Assembly: GCA_964449135.1 (NCBI GenBank) | Contig: CAYUXZ010000037.1 | Location: 1-27,256, forward strand | From: SZAS-103 sp964449135 | GTDB lineage: Bacteria; Pseudomonadota; Gammaproteobacteria; Xanthomonadales; Xanthomonadaceae | Direction: 5' to 3' | DNA length: 27,256 nucleotides | Part shown: in pieces, positions 7,976-15,311 of the stretch | How positions within the stretch are numbered: the first letter of the stretch is position 1 | Layout: every line of letters starts with the position of its first letter | Translations under genes and position numbers: made by a program | The notes under the pieces: model-generated | Databases searched by the model: none | What the model was told of the DNA's origin: nothing | What the model saw: only the letters and a program-made list of their open reading frames with translations

Positions 7976-10900
7976 TCACTTCGCCTGCGCGGCGGCGATC
8001 CAGCCGGCCAGCACGCGGAAGTCGGCCATGCGTTTCGCCTCGTCCGATGCGCCGTCGAGTTCCTGCGCGGCAGCGGACAGATCGGCGCGGCGCTGCGTCG
8101 TGCCCGCGGCGTCCGCTGCGTTAGCGATCGCGCTCACGTACAGCGCATACGCGAAATCGTGGCGGAATCCGGTGTCGTGCGCCCCGGCCTGTTGTTCCTT
8201 TCGGAACCAGTCCAGCGCGGGCTGCAAGTTCGTGCGCGCCTCGTCAAGCCGACCCTGCGCGGCGATGGATTGGGCGAGCAAAGTGCGCGAGACCGCCTTG
8301 TCCCAGAACGGATCGACTTCGGACGTGATGTCGCGCGGCAGGGCCAAGCGCTGGCGGGCCAGCGCTTCGGCCTGCTGGAAGCGACCCAGCCGGATTGCGG
8401 CCTGCGAAGCGGTATACAAGTTGCCATTCAAAATGTTTTCCTGCGTGCGCCTGGATGCGATGTCGTTTGCCGCCACATTGACCGCGGCAACGTGTTCGAC
8501 CACGGCCGTCGCATTGTCGAGGGCGGCCTGTGCATCTCCGGAGGCCAATCGCAAACCGGCGTTCAGGGACTGCTCCGGCATCGACAGCAATTGCCGACGC
8601 AGGTCGTTGGGTGCGAGTTGCGCAACAACCTCGCGGGCGTCGCGAACGAAGGAATGCAGTGATTGCGTGGCCGCCGCCGCGTCTCCCGTCTGCGACTGCA
8701 GGAACGCCATATGGCCCCACTGGTACCACACCGTTGGCGCCAGACTGGACGGTCGGCGAGGATCGCTTTCCAGCGCGAGCAGGCGGTGCATCGACGCGAT
8801 CGACTGAGCGATGTCGCCATGATCGAACTGGACATTTGAGAGCTTGCGGATGCCGAGGGTCCAACGCCCCCAGGAATTCAGGTCGGAGGGGTTGAACCGG
8901 ATTTCGTCCTCGCCGGAGCGAACCACGCGGTTCGCGAAATCCAGCGCGGTCGCATCGTCGTGCTGGCGCGAAGCAATGCCGCTGAGGAGCTCAGCGGCGT
9001 AGCTGCGATTGGCGAGCGAATGCAGGTCGCTCGGCCGGCGCACCAGCACCTTTTCGGCGAGATCGAACACCTGCTGTTCGAGCTGACGGGCTTCGTCCAC
9101 CTTGCCCAGCGTGAGCAGGAAGCGCGCTTCGGAATCGGCGGTGTCGGCATACGACGAGGTCGCGTCCAAGTCCGACAGGTTTAGCGCACCCAAGCCCGCC
9201 AGGACCTTGCGCGATTCGTCGCAGGTCGCGACGGCCTGTTCGAGCGGCTGCGAATGGCTCAGGTAATTCAGGTCGTCGCCGTATAGCTGCCGCACGCGGC
9301 GCGTGGCATTCGGTGCGTACACCAGCGGACGCAGCAGGTCGGCAGCCTGTCGCAGTTGCTTGTCTGTGCCGCGCCCGCTGCCGCTGCCGACGAATCCGCT
9401 GCCCTCGTACATGAAAATCAGCCCCAGTCCGTAGGCGACCGGTTCGCTGTTGTCACCGTCTGCGCGGAGTTTTTCGAATGTCGTTTGCGCCTCATCGAAG
9501 TTCTTGTACGCCGCATCAGTGTGACCGCTGCCGAGCAAGGCTGTTCCTTCGCGCACCTGCGCCATAGCGCGATAGACGCGCGTACGCGGCGTGACCAGTT
9601 CTGGTGGAAGGCCGTCGTAGTAACCGACGGTCATGTGCGCGAGCTTGCCAAGGGTCTCCAGCCGGCCGGTCGGCGCGAGTTCGGAGTAGAAATCCTCGAT
9701 CAGGAAGCTCACCAGCTTCTCGGCATCGCCGCGTGATTTCTGCGCTTCCGCCTCAGCGGCGTGCGCGCGACGCTGGCTGATCCAGCCGAATAGCGCGCCG
9801 GCGATCGCGACCAGCATCAGTACCGAGCACACCGTGGCGATCATGCGCGCGCGCACCAGCGCGCGGTGGGTCGCTTCCTCGCGTTCGCGCTGCGCGGCGA
9901 GCTGGCGTTCGGCTTCGTCGCGCGCCTCGCGTTCCTGGCGCAGGCTTCGGCTCGCGAGCACCACGCCGCAGAGCACGTCGTGGGTGAGCTCGACGCGGCG
10001 CATGTCGAGGCGTTCCTCGATGCGCAGCAGGCGGCGGTTGACCAGCATCGGCAGCGCATCCGGCGATGCGTCCGCCGCCGCGAGTTCCTTGAGCACGCGT
10101 TCCTCGCCCAGGCTCTCGCGATAACCGGATTCGGTGAGCAGATGATCCTCGACCACGCGACGCACGCCGGCGGGCTGGTCGGCGAGCGCTCGCTCGTAGA
10201 ACTCGGACAGGATGGTGTCGCGCGAACCGGCGAGCAGGTCGGCGGAAATCTCGGCGCGGCCCTGCGTCTGGCGCACGGTGTTGAGCTCGCGGCAGACCAG
10301 GCTCAACAGCGAAGGCTCGACCTCGGCGTTGGCCAGTTCCGAACCGCCGGCGACGAAGCGCACGATCGCCTCGGCGATTTCCTGCGACACGAGCTTGCCG
10401 CCCGGCTTGGTCACCGCGCTCAGCGCCTGCGTGCCGTTCATGCGCGCCAGCCGCATCCGGTTCTGCGTGATCGAGGGCATGGAGCCCTTCACGCTTTCCA
10501 GGTGTGCGAGGTAATCCTCGCGCAACGCGATCAGCACGCGGTAGTCGGCGCGCGCGAAATCGAAATCCTCGGCGGCCTTGTCGTCGTCCTCGATGCGCGC
10601 CTCGAGCGCCGCGGGCGGGCGGTTCTCGACGAGGTCGGCGAGATCGGTGAGGAACTCCTTCGCGCGATGGCGGCCGGCGTCGTCGGCCTGGCCGAGCGTG
10701 AAGATCTCCTCGAACTGGTCGAAGATCAGCAGCGGCATCAACGTGCGGCCGACTGGATCGCGCAGCAGGTCGCCGCGGTGGTGCAGGAACTCCCACAGCG
10801 ATTCGCCCTGCACGGCGGTGCCGGCGCGCGTCCACACGCCGGCGGCGGCGCTGGCCTTGAAGATCGCTTGCTTGATCTGCTCGGATGGCGCGGGCGAACC

Positions 10901-11182
10901 GGGCGCATAGTCGATGCGCACATAGACCGGGCAGAAGCCCTCCGCGCGCAGCTTCGGCACGACGCCGGCGCGCACCAGCGAGGTTTTGCCGAGGCCGGAT
11001 TGCCCGAACAGCACGGTCAGCAGCTTGCGCTGGATGCGGCGGCACAGCTCGGCGGTTTCGTCCTCGCGGCCGTGGAAGTAGGCGCGCGATTCCTCGCCGT
11101 AGGAGAACAGGCCCAGCCAGGGATTCTGCGGATCGATCGCGACGGCGTCGTTGCCCGCGGCGGCGCGGTGGATGTCGTTCAT
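7976..11182 (-). CDS. STAND-type NTPase with one membrane helix and TPR-like C-terminal half
   Basis: The 1068-residue protein begins with NPWLGLFSYGEESRAYFHGR, typical of the nSTAND1 conflict NTPases. Walker A is GQSGLGKTS (residues 60-68, K66) and Walker B is LLIFDQFEEIF (151-161). A winged-helix-like segment ends around LTHDVL (399-404). A charged coiled coil (~412-440) leads to one hydrophobic helix (~446-467). The remaining ~570 residues are helical and TPR-like, starting with a linker (LVSFLIEDFYSELAPTGRLE) of a kind I recall from kinase- and STAND-TPR proteins. The ATG at 11182 overlaps the stop of the SIR2-TIR gene (ATGA), indicating translational coupling. The frame stays open upstream through that gene, but the family start is here. 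In STAND proteins NTP hydrolysis gates oligomerisation while the C-terminal repeats sense a trigger; the trigger here is unknown. Anti-phage or other conflict function is inferred. Confidence 0.87.
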   Translation of the reverse strand: MNDIHRAAAGNDAVAIDPQNPWLGLFSYGEESRAYFHGREDETAELCRRIQRKLLTVLFGQSGLGKTSLVRAGVVPKLRAEGFCPVYVRIDYAPGSPAPSEQIKQAIFKASAAAGVWTRAGTAVQGESLWEFLHHRGDLLRDPVGRTLMPLLIFDQFEEIFTLGQADDAGRHRAKEFLTDLADLVENRPPAALEARIEDDDKAAEDFDFARADYRVLIALREDYLAHLESVKGSMPSITQNRMRLARMNGTQALSAVTKPGGKLVSQEIAEAIVRFVAGGSELANAEVEPSLLSLVCRELNTVRQTQGRAEISADLLAGSRDTILSEFYERALADQPAGVRRVVEDHLLTESGYRESLGEERVLKELAAADASPDALPMLVNRRLLRIEERLDMRRVELTHDVLCGVVLASRSLRQEREARDEAERQLAAQREREEATHRALVRARMIATVCSVLMLVAIAGALFGWISQRRAHAAEAEAQKSRGDAEKLVSFLIEDFYSELAPTGRLETLGKLAHMTVGYYDGLPPELVTPRTRVYRAMAQVREGTALLGSGHTDAAYKNFDEAQTTFEKLRADGDNSEPVAYGLGLIFMYEGSGFVGSGSGRGTDKQLRQAADLLRPLVYAPNATRRVRQLYGDDLNYLSHSQPLEQAVATCDESRKVLAGLGALNLSDLDATSSYADTADSEARFLLTLGKVDEARQLEQQVFDLAEKVLVRRPSDLHSLANRSYAAELLSGIASRQHDDATALDFANRVVRSGEDEIRFNPSDLNSWGRWTLGIRKLSNVQFDHGDIAQSIASMHRLLALESDPRRPSSLAPTVWYQWGHMAFLQSQTGDAAAATQSLHSFVRDAREVVAQLAPNDLRRQLLSMPEQSLNAGLRLASGDAQAALDNATAVVEHVAAVNVAANDIASRRTQENILNGNLYTASQAAIRLGRFQQAEALARQRLALPRDITSEVDPFWDKAVSRTLLAQSIAAQGRLDEARTNLQPALDWFRKEQQAGAHDTGFRHDFAYALYVSAIANAADAAGTTQRRADLSAAAQELDGASDEAKRMADFRVLAGWIAAAQAK

Positions 11183-12567
11183 GCCGGCCTCCCGCTGAAC
11201 AGATCCTGCAGTCGGCGGATGAACTCCGGCTGCGGTTCGCCATCGGGAATGCGCGTGAAGTGCAGCGCCTTGAACAGTTCGGGCGCCAGCGCCTGCGATT
11301 CGGGCGTGTCGTCGATGCACACCGGCAGGATGAACACCGCGCCGTCGGCGATGTTGCGCGCGCGATCCACCGCGTAACTCCATTCGCGGCGGAAGTAGGC
11401 CTCGTGGCGGCGCTGCGTGGTCGCCGAGACGACCGGCACGAAATAACTGCAACGGCCGATGTTCGCGCGGATCTTGCGGTCGTAGTCGTCGCCGCTTTCG
11501 AGCCGGTCCATGTCGAACCAGGTGACGATGCCGGCGGCGTCCATCGCGGCCTTCAATTTTTGTACCGAGGGCAGGTCCTCGCGCGCGTAGCTGATGAACA
11601 CCGCGTTCTCCGGCATCTCGCGAGCGGGCGGCAGGAAGCGCTGCGGCGCGTGGTTCGATCCGTTCGTCGTGGCCGTCGGGCGATGCCGCTTCGTCCAGCG
11701 CGCGTGCAGCTCGGCGACGAAGGCCTCGGCGCCGCCATAGACGCGCGTGCGCACGCTGACCTGTTGCAGGAAGGCGACCAGCCGGCCGTCCTGCATCGTG
11801 TGGTCGTCGGCGAGCACCTCGGTGACCTCGCGCGGATCGGACAGGCGGTGCCGCTTGGCCATGCGCAGGAACAGCCGCGCGAGCCAGTTGGAAAAATCGC
11901 TGCCGATCAGCAGCAGGTGGTTGTGCTCGAGTTCGTGGAACAGTTTTTCCGGCGTGAGATGTTCCGACTGCAACGCGCAGATGAACTCCAGCATGTCCTC
12001 GTCGGAGAGCACGTACGTCGGCGAGGCGGAGAGGCGCCCGAGCAGGTGATAGACCACCGTGCGCTGCAACTGGCTGCGCTCGCTCGGCAGGTCGGCGACG
12101 CGGTTGGGCGCGTACGCGATGACCTCGGAAGAAGGTTGCCCGCCGTAGCGCTCGCGATTGACGGCCTTTTCCAGCAGGCCGTCGAACGTGGTCGTGATGA
12201 ACAGGTCGAAATCGGTGATCTGTGCGAGCTGCAGCAGCGCCGGCGGCGGCTCGAACTCCACTTCGCGCATGATCGAGCGCAGGCGCGTGTAGGCCTCCTC
12301 GCGGCGGCCGCGCTGGCCGAGATAGGAACAGACGACGTCGTTGAGCGTGAGGGGCTGCGGCAACGAGCCCGCATCCACCGCGAGTTTCGCGGCGAGCTTT
12401 TCCGCGAGCCATTCGTAGAGCGGACGCAGGCCGCGGTCGGTCTGCACGCGCAGCAGGTCCGGCCCGATGATCGGGATGACCCGGCGTTCCTCGATATAGT
12501 TGAGCAGGTCGTCCCAGGCGTCGTCGTCGAAGTCCTGGAGCACAGCTGTCGCGGCCGAATGATTCAT
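11179..12567 (-). CDS. SIR2-like/TIR domain fusion protein
   Basis: The 462-residue product joins two domains that both act on NAD in immune proteins. Residues ~17-290 look like a SIR2-family fold: DLLNYIEERRVIPIIGPDLL, FITTTFDGLLEKA, VVYHLLGRLSASPTYVLSDE and LLLIGSDFSNWLARLFLR. Two expected catalytic positions differ: the Asn of TTN(Y/F)D is Thr (124-129 read ITTTFD), and the His of K-L-H-G is Leu (HLLG at 174-177). Residues ~320-455 are a TIR domain: AVFISYARED, then WFDMDRLESGDDY, then YFRREWSYAV with E395 at the predicted NADase glutamate. A ~25-residue polar linker (about 296-320) separates the domains. ATG 12567 is supported by AAGGA 7 bases upstream. It is the first gene of the operon, divergent from phaE. 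I see no strong promoter in its 141-base upstream region. Confidence 0.88.
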   Translation of the reverse strand: MNHSAATAVLQDFDDDAWDDLLNYIEERRVIPIIGPDLLRVQTDRGLRPLYEWLAEKLAAKLAVDAGSLPQPLTLNDVVCSYLGQRGRREEAYTRLRSIMREVEFEPPPALLQLAQITDFDLFITTTFDGLLEKAVNRERYGGQPSSEVIAYAPNRVADLPSERSQLQRTVVYHLLGRLSASPTYVLSDEDMLEFICALQSEHLTPEKLFHELEHNHLLLIGSDFSNWLARLFLRMAKRHRLSDPREVTEVLADDHTMQDGRLVAFLQQVSVRTRVYGGAEAFVAELHARWTKRHRPTATTNGSNHAPQRFLPPAREMPENAVFISYAREDLPSVQKLKAAMDAAGIVTWFDMDRLESGDDYDRKIRANIGRCSYFVPVVSATTQRRHEAYFRREWSYAVDRARNIADGAVFILPVCIDDTPESQALAPELFKALHFTRIPDGEPQPEFIRRLQDLFSGRPA

Positions 12568-12650
12568 CGTGCGTTCCTTGTCCAGGAAACCGAACCGATG
12601 TCGCCCACACCCCTTTGGCGAGTGTAACCGTGTCTGCTGCGCCCTGTGTT

Positions 12651-12665
12651 TGTTGCAGTGCAACA
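12651..12665. promoter_or_regulatory. 15-base palindromic operator candidate in the phaE/SIR2-TIR divergent region
   Basis: TGTTGCAGTGCAACA is a perfect inverted repeat with 7-base arms and one central base. It lies 43 bases before the phaE start and 83 bases before the SIR2-TIR start on the other strand. Paired TGC...GCA repeats are reported for PhaR-type repressors of PHA genes, which fits phaE. It overlaps the putative -35 of the phaE promoter, consistent with repression. The palindrome is observed; the regulator is inferred. Confidence 0.55.
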
Positions 12666-12682
12666 TCGGTCGGTGGTAGCAT
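12653..12682 (+). promoter_or_regulatory. Weak candidate promoter for phaEC
   Basis: TTGCAG (12653-12658) and TAGCAT (12677-12682) are 18 bases apart. The match to the vegetative consensus is modest, but the location between the palindrome and the strong phaE ribosome-binding site (GAGGAG, 12695-12700) is appropriate. Confidence 0.35.
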
Positions 12683-12708
12683 CGCGGCCGCAACGAGGAG
12701 TACGGCTT

Positions 12709-13695
12709 ATGAATCCGGGCAACGACGGCTGGAGCAGGGATTTCGAGGCGCTTTCGCGCCAGTACTGGAACGCGTGGAGCGAGATGGCGCGCCAGGCGAG
12801 CGGCGGCACGCACGTGCAGACGCCGGCGGGCTGGCAGGAAATGATGGATCTGTGGGCGCCGTGGGCGAAGGACGGACGCGACCAGACCGACGAGACGATT
12901 TCGCGCATGAACCGGCTCACCGGCGAGTGGTTCGGCAAGATGCAGGAACTCGCCACGCGGCTCGCGGGCAAGGCCGCGAGTCCGGCCGACATCGCCGCCG
13001 AGTGGAAGCACGCGCTGGGCATCGAGAACAATCCGTTCGCGGGCATGTTCAAGAGCATGACCGGCCCGGACGCGCATAGCCTCGAGGACTGGATGCTGCA
13101 CGCCGGGCCGTGGCTGGAATCGGTCCGCAGCCACTGGGGCAACGCGTTCGACGCGCCGGCGTTCGGCATCGGACGCGAGCACCAGGAGCGCTGGCAGGCG
13201 CTCGCGAAATCGCAGCTGGAATACCAGCAGGCGCTGTCCGCCTACAACGCGCAGCTCATGGAATGCGGCCAGCGCGCGTTCGCGAAGTTCGAGGACCTGC
13301 TCGCCGAACGCAGTGAACCGGGCCGGCAGGTGGACTCGGCGCGCGCTCTGTTCGACCTGTGGATCGACGCTGCCGAGGAAGCATGGGGCGAGGTCGCGAT
13401 GACGCCGGAGTTCCGCGCCGCCTACGGCGATCTCGTCAATGCGCAAAGCCGCGTGCGCGCGGGCGTGCAGGGCGAAGTCGAGCGCGCTACTGGCCAGCTC
13501 GGAATGCCCACGCGCACCGAGGTGAACTCCAGCCACCGCAAGGTCACCCAGCTCGAACGCGAGGTGCGCGAACTCAAGGCGCGCCTGGCCGCGATGGAGT
13601 CCGGCGGCAAGTCGGCGTCGTCGGCCAAATCGCCCGCAGTGGACGCGACGAAGAAACCCGCGGCCCAACCTGCCGCGCGGCGTGCAAAGAAGTAA
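12709..13695 (+). CDS. phaE: Class III PHA synthase subunit PhaE
   Basis: PhaE is the non-catalytic partner that activates PhaC in class III polyhydroxyalkanoate synthases at the surface of storage granules. The 328-residue product is tryptophan-rich and helical at its N-terminus (SRDFEALSRQYWNAWSEM), with the family-type middle stretch NPFAGMFKSMTGPDAHSLED. A predicted coiled coil (about 280-300: RKVTQLEREVRELKARLAAM) is followed by a low-complexity Ala/Lys tail ending in ARRAKK. The start at ATG 12709 has an excellent GAGGAG 8 bases upstream; an upstream ATG in frame (12646) lies within the regulatory palindrome region. phaC begins 16 bases after the stop, which supports the assignment. The family is divergent in sequence, so the call relies partly on this neighbour. 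Confidence 0.9.
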   Translation: MNPGNDGWSRDFEALSRQYWNAWSEMARQASGGTHVQTPAGWQEMMDLWAPWAKDGRDQTDETISRMNRLTGEWFGKMQELATRLAGKAASPADIAAEWKHALGIENNPFAGMFKSMTGPDAHSLEDWMLHAGPWLESVRSHWGNAFDAPAFGIGREHQERWQALAKSQLEYQQALSAYNAQLMECGQRAFAKFEDLLAERSEPGRQVDSARALFDLWIDAAEEAWGEVAMTPEFRAAYGDLVNAQSRVRAGVQGEVERATGQLGMPTRTEVNSSHRKVTQLEREVRELKARLAAMESGGKSASSAKSPAVDATKKPAAQPAARRAKK

Positions 13696-13711
13696 TCAGG
13701 AGCTCAAAGCC

Positions 13712-14782
13712 ATGTACGGACCGCTGAACCTTTCCCCCGACCGCCTCGCGCACGAAGCGCAGGCGATGCAGCGCAAGCTCGTCTCCGGACTGACCACGCT
13801 GCGCGAGCTCGACGACGTGCACTACGGCGCGACCGCAAAGGAAGCCGTCTACAGCGACGGCAAGATCGTGCTCTACCGCTACCGCGGCGAGAAGGCGCCG
13901 ACTGCGAAGGTGCCGCTGCTGATCAGCTACGCGCTGGTGAACCGACCGTACATGGTGGACCTGCAGGCCGACCGTTCGATCGTCAAGCAACTGCTCGCGC
14001 TCGGCGAGGACGTCTACATCATCGATTGGGGTTATCCCGACCAGTCCGACAAGTACCTCGACCTCACCGACTACATCGAGCGCTTCCTCGGCGGCTGCGT
14101 GGATTTCCTGCGCGAGCGCCACAAGCAGGATGCGATCAACCTGCTCGGCATCTGCCAGGGCGGCGCGTTCTCGCTGTGCTACGCCTCGCTGCATCCGGAC
14201 AAGATCCGCAACCTCGTCACGATGGTCACGCCGGTGGATTTCCACACCGCCGACAACATGCTTTCGCACTGGACGCGCGGCATGGACGTGGACGCGTTCG
14301 TGGACGGCCTGGGCAACGTGCCGGCCGACCTGATGAACTACTGCTACCTCACGCTCAAGCCTTTCCGCCTGAACGTGCAGAAGTACGTCGGCCTGACCGA
14401 CATCCTCGACGACAAGCACGCGCTCGAGGATTTCCTGCGCATGGAGAAATGGATCTTCGACTCGCCCGACCAGGCCGGTGAAGCCTTCCGCCAGTTCATC
14501 AAGCAGTTCTACCAGGGCAACGGCTTCGTCAACGGCGGCATCACCATCGGCGGTCGCGAAGTCTCGCTGAAGAATCTGAAAATGCCGGTGCTGAACGTGT
14601 TCGCCGAACAGGATCATCTCGTGCCGCCGAGCGCGTCGCGTCCGCTGAAGCAACTCGCCGGCACGAGGGACTACAGCGAACTGTCGTTCAAGGGCGGCCA
14701 CATCGGCATCTACGTCTCCGGTCGCGCGCAGCGCGAAGTGCCGAGCGCGATCCACGGCTGGCTGGCGCAGCGCTCGCGCTGA
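13712..14782 (+). CDS. phaC: Class III PHA synthase catalytic subunit PhaC
   Basis: PhaC polymerises (R)-3-hydroxyacyl-CoA into polyhydroxyalkanoate with release of CoA. The 356-residue length is typical of class III (class I and II enzymes are ~560-600). The alpha/beta-hydrolase catalytic residues are clear: lipase-like box GICQGG with C138, D291 in FAEQDHLVPP and H320 in KGGHIGIYVSG. Their spacing (153 and 182 residues from the cysteine) equals the C149/D302/H331 spacing I recall for the Allochromatium vinosum enzyme. Other hallmarks are YVIIDWGYPDQSDKYL-like sequence at ~101-117 and MVTPVDFHTADNMLSHW. ATG 13712 has CAGGAG about 9 bases upstream. It is co-transcribed with phaE and probably with the membrane protein gene 13 bases downstream. 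Confidence 0.96.
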   Translation: MYGPLNLSPDRLAHEAQAMQRKLVSGLTTLRELDDVHYGATAKEAVYSDGKIVLYRYRGEKAPTAKVPLLISYALVNRPYMVDLQADRSIVKQLLALGEDVYIIDWGYPDQSDKYLDLTDYIERFLGGCVDFLRERHKQDAINLLGICQGGAFSLCYASLHPDKIRNLVTMVTPVDFHTADNMLSHWTRGMDVDAFVDGLGNVPADLMNYCYLTLKPFRLNVQKYVGLTDILDDKHALEDFLRMEKWIFDSPDQAGEAFRQFIKQFYQGNGFVNGGITIGGREVSLKNLKMPVLNVFAEQDHLVPPSASRPLKQLAGTRDYSELSFKGGHIGIYVSGRAQREVPSAIHGWLAQRSR

Positions 14783-14795
14783 AATCCGGCAAGCG

Positions 14796-15263
14796 ATGAA
14801 ATCCCGGATGCGCCGCGCGCTGTTCGTGCCCGGCGCGATCTGGGCCTTGCCGAACACGCTGCTCGGTCTGATCCTGGGACTGCCCGCGCTCGCATTCGGC
14901 GCGAAGCTGCGGATCGGTGACGACGCGCTGACTTTCCTGAAGTATCCGTGGGGGCCGGGTGGCGCGCTCGCCCTCGGCAACGTCATCCTGTGCACGCACG
15001 ACTCGCTCGATCGCGACTGCACGAGCTATGCGGAACGATTCGGCCTGTGCCCGCCGATCGGCGCCACGCATCGACTCGGCGATCACGAGCGCGCGCACGT
15101 CTACCAGGCGATGGCGCTGGGCGTGTTCTTCCTGCCGCTGTATTTCCTCTGCGGCGGCATCTCCGCGCGCAACCGCTTCGAACAGGCCGCCGACCGCTAC
15201 GCCGCGACCGGCACGGGCTGGTGGCCGTGGAGCGTGAGTCCGACCGTTTCCGGCGACGACTGA
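14796..15263 (+). CDS. Small membrane protein with zincin-like HExxH...ExxAD pattern
   Basis: I do not recognise a named family. The 155-residue product has two hydrophobic segments, ~8-36 and ~105-121. Between them is HERAH (97-101), matching HExxH, followed by VYQ. After the second segment comes NRFEQAADRYAA (127-138), where ExxAD resembles the third-ligand motif of M48-type and related gluzincin peptidases. This suggests a very small membrane-associated zincin or a degenerate relative. Three cysteines (66, 75, 85) lie before the motif. It follows phaC by 13 bases and ends at a hairpin, so it is probably the last gene of the pha operon. A role in PHA metabolism is not evident. The start could also be ATG 14808. 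Confidence 0.75.
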   Translation: MKSRMRRALFVPGAIWALPNTLLGLILGLPALAFGAKLRIGDDALTFLKYPWGPGGALALGNVILCTHDSLDRDCTSYAERFGLCPPIGATHRLGDHERAHVYQAMALGVFFLPLYFLCGGISARNRFEQAADRYAATGTGWWPWSVSPTVSGDD

Positions 15264-15264
15264 C

Positions 15265-15299
15265 ACGGATGGAGGATCGCGAGCGATGCCTCCATCCGT
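15265..15299. terminator. Bidirectional hairpin between convergent genes
   Basis: ACGGATGGAGG (15265-15275) pairs with CCTCCATCCGT (15289-15299). The inner ATCGC/GCGAT extends the stem to 16 pairs with one bulged base. It fills the 48-base gap between the convergent membrane-protein and cupin genes. Neither side has a long T-tract, so termination efficiency is uncertain. Confidence 0.6.
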
Positions 15300-15311
15300 T
15301 TCCAGTGAGGA

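Noticed and set aside
6229..8124. Long plus-strand open frame opposite the SLOG gene
   Set aside because: The translation is repetitive Gln/Arg/Val/Ala-rich antisense of a clear SLOG-membrane protein; no motifs.
6220..12567. Labelling the operon simply as Thoeris
   Set aside because: Thoeris has a separate TIR protein and a SIR2-SLOG or related effector. Here SIR2-like is fused to TIR, SLOG is fused to membrane helices, and a STAND gene is added.
11183..12682. Upstream extension of the STAND protein through the SIR2-TIR gene to 12682
   Set aside because: The frame is open, but the residues are low-complexity antisense-like sequence of another frame. The NPWLGLF family start follows an ATG that overlaps the upstream stop.
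12568..12708. Strong promoter for the SIR2-TIR operon
   Set aside because: A TACACT-like -10 exists on the minus strand, but no acceptable -35 lies at normal spacing.
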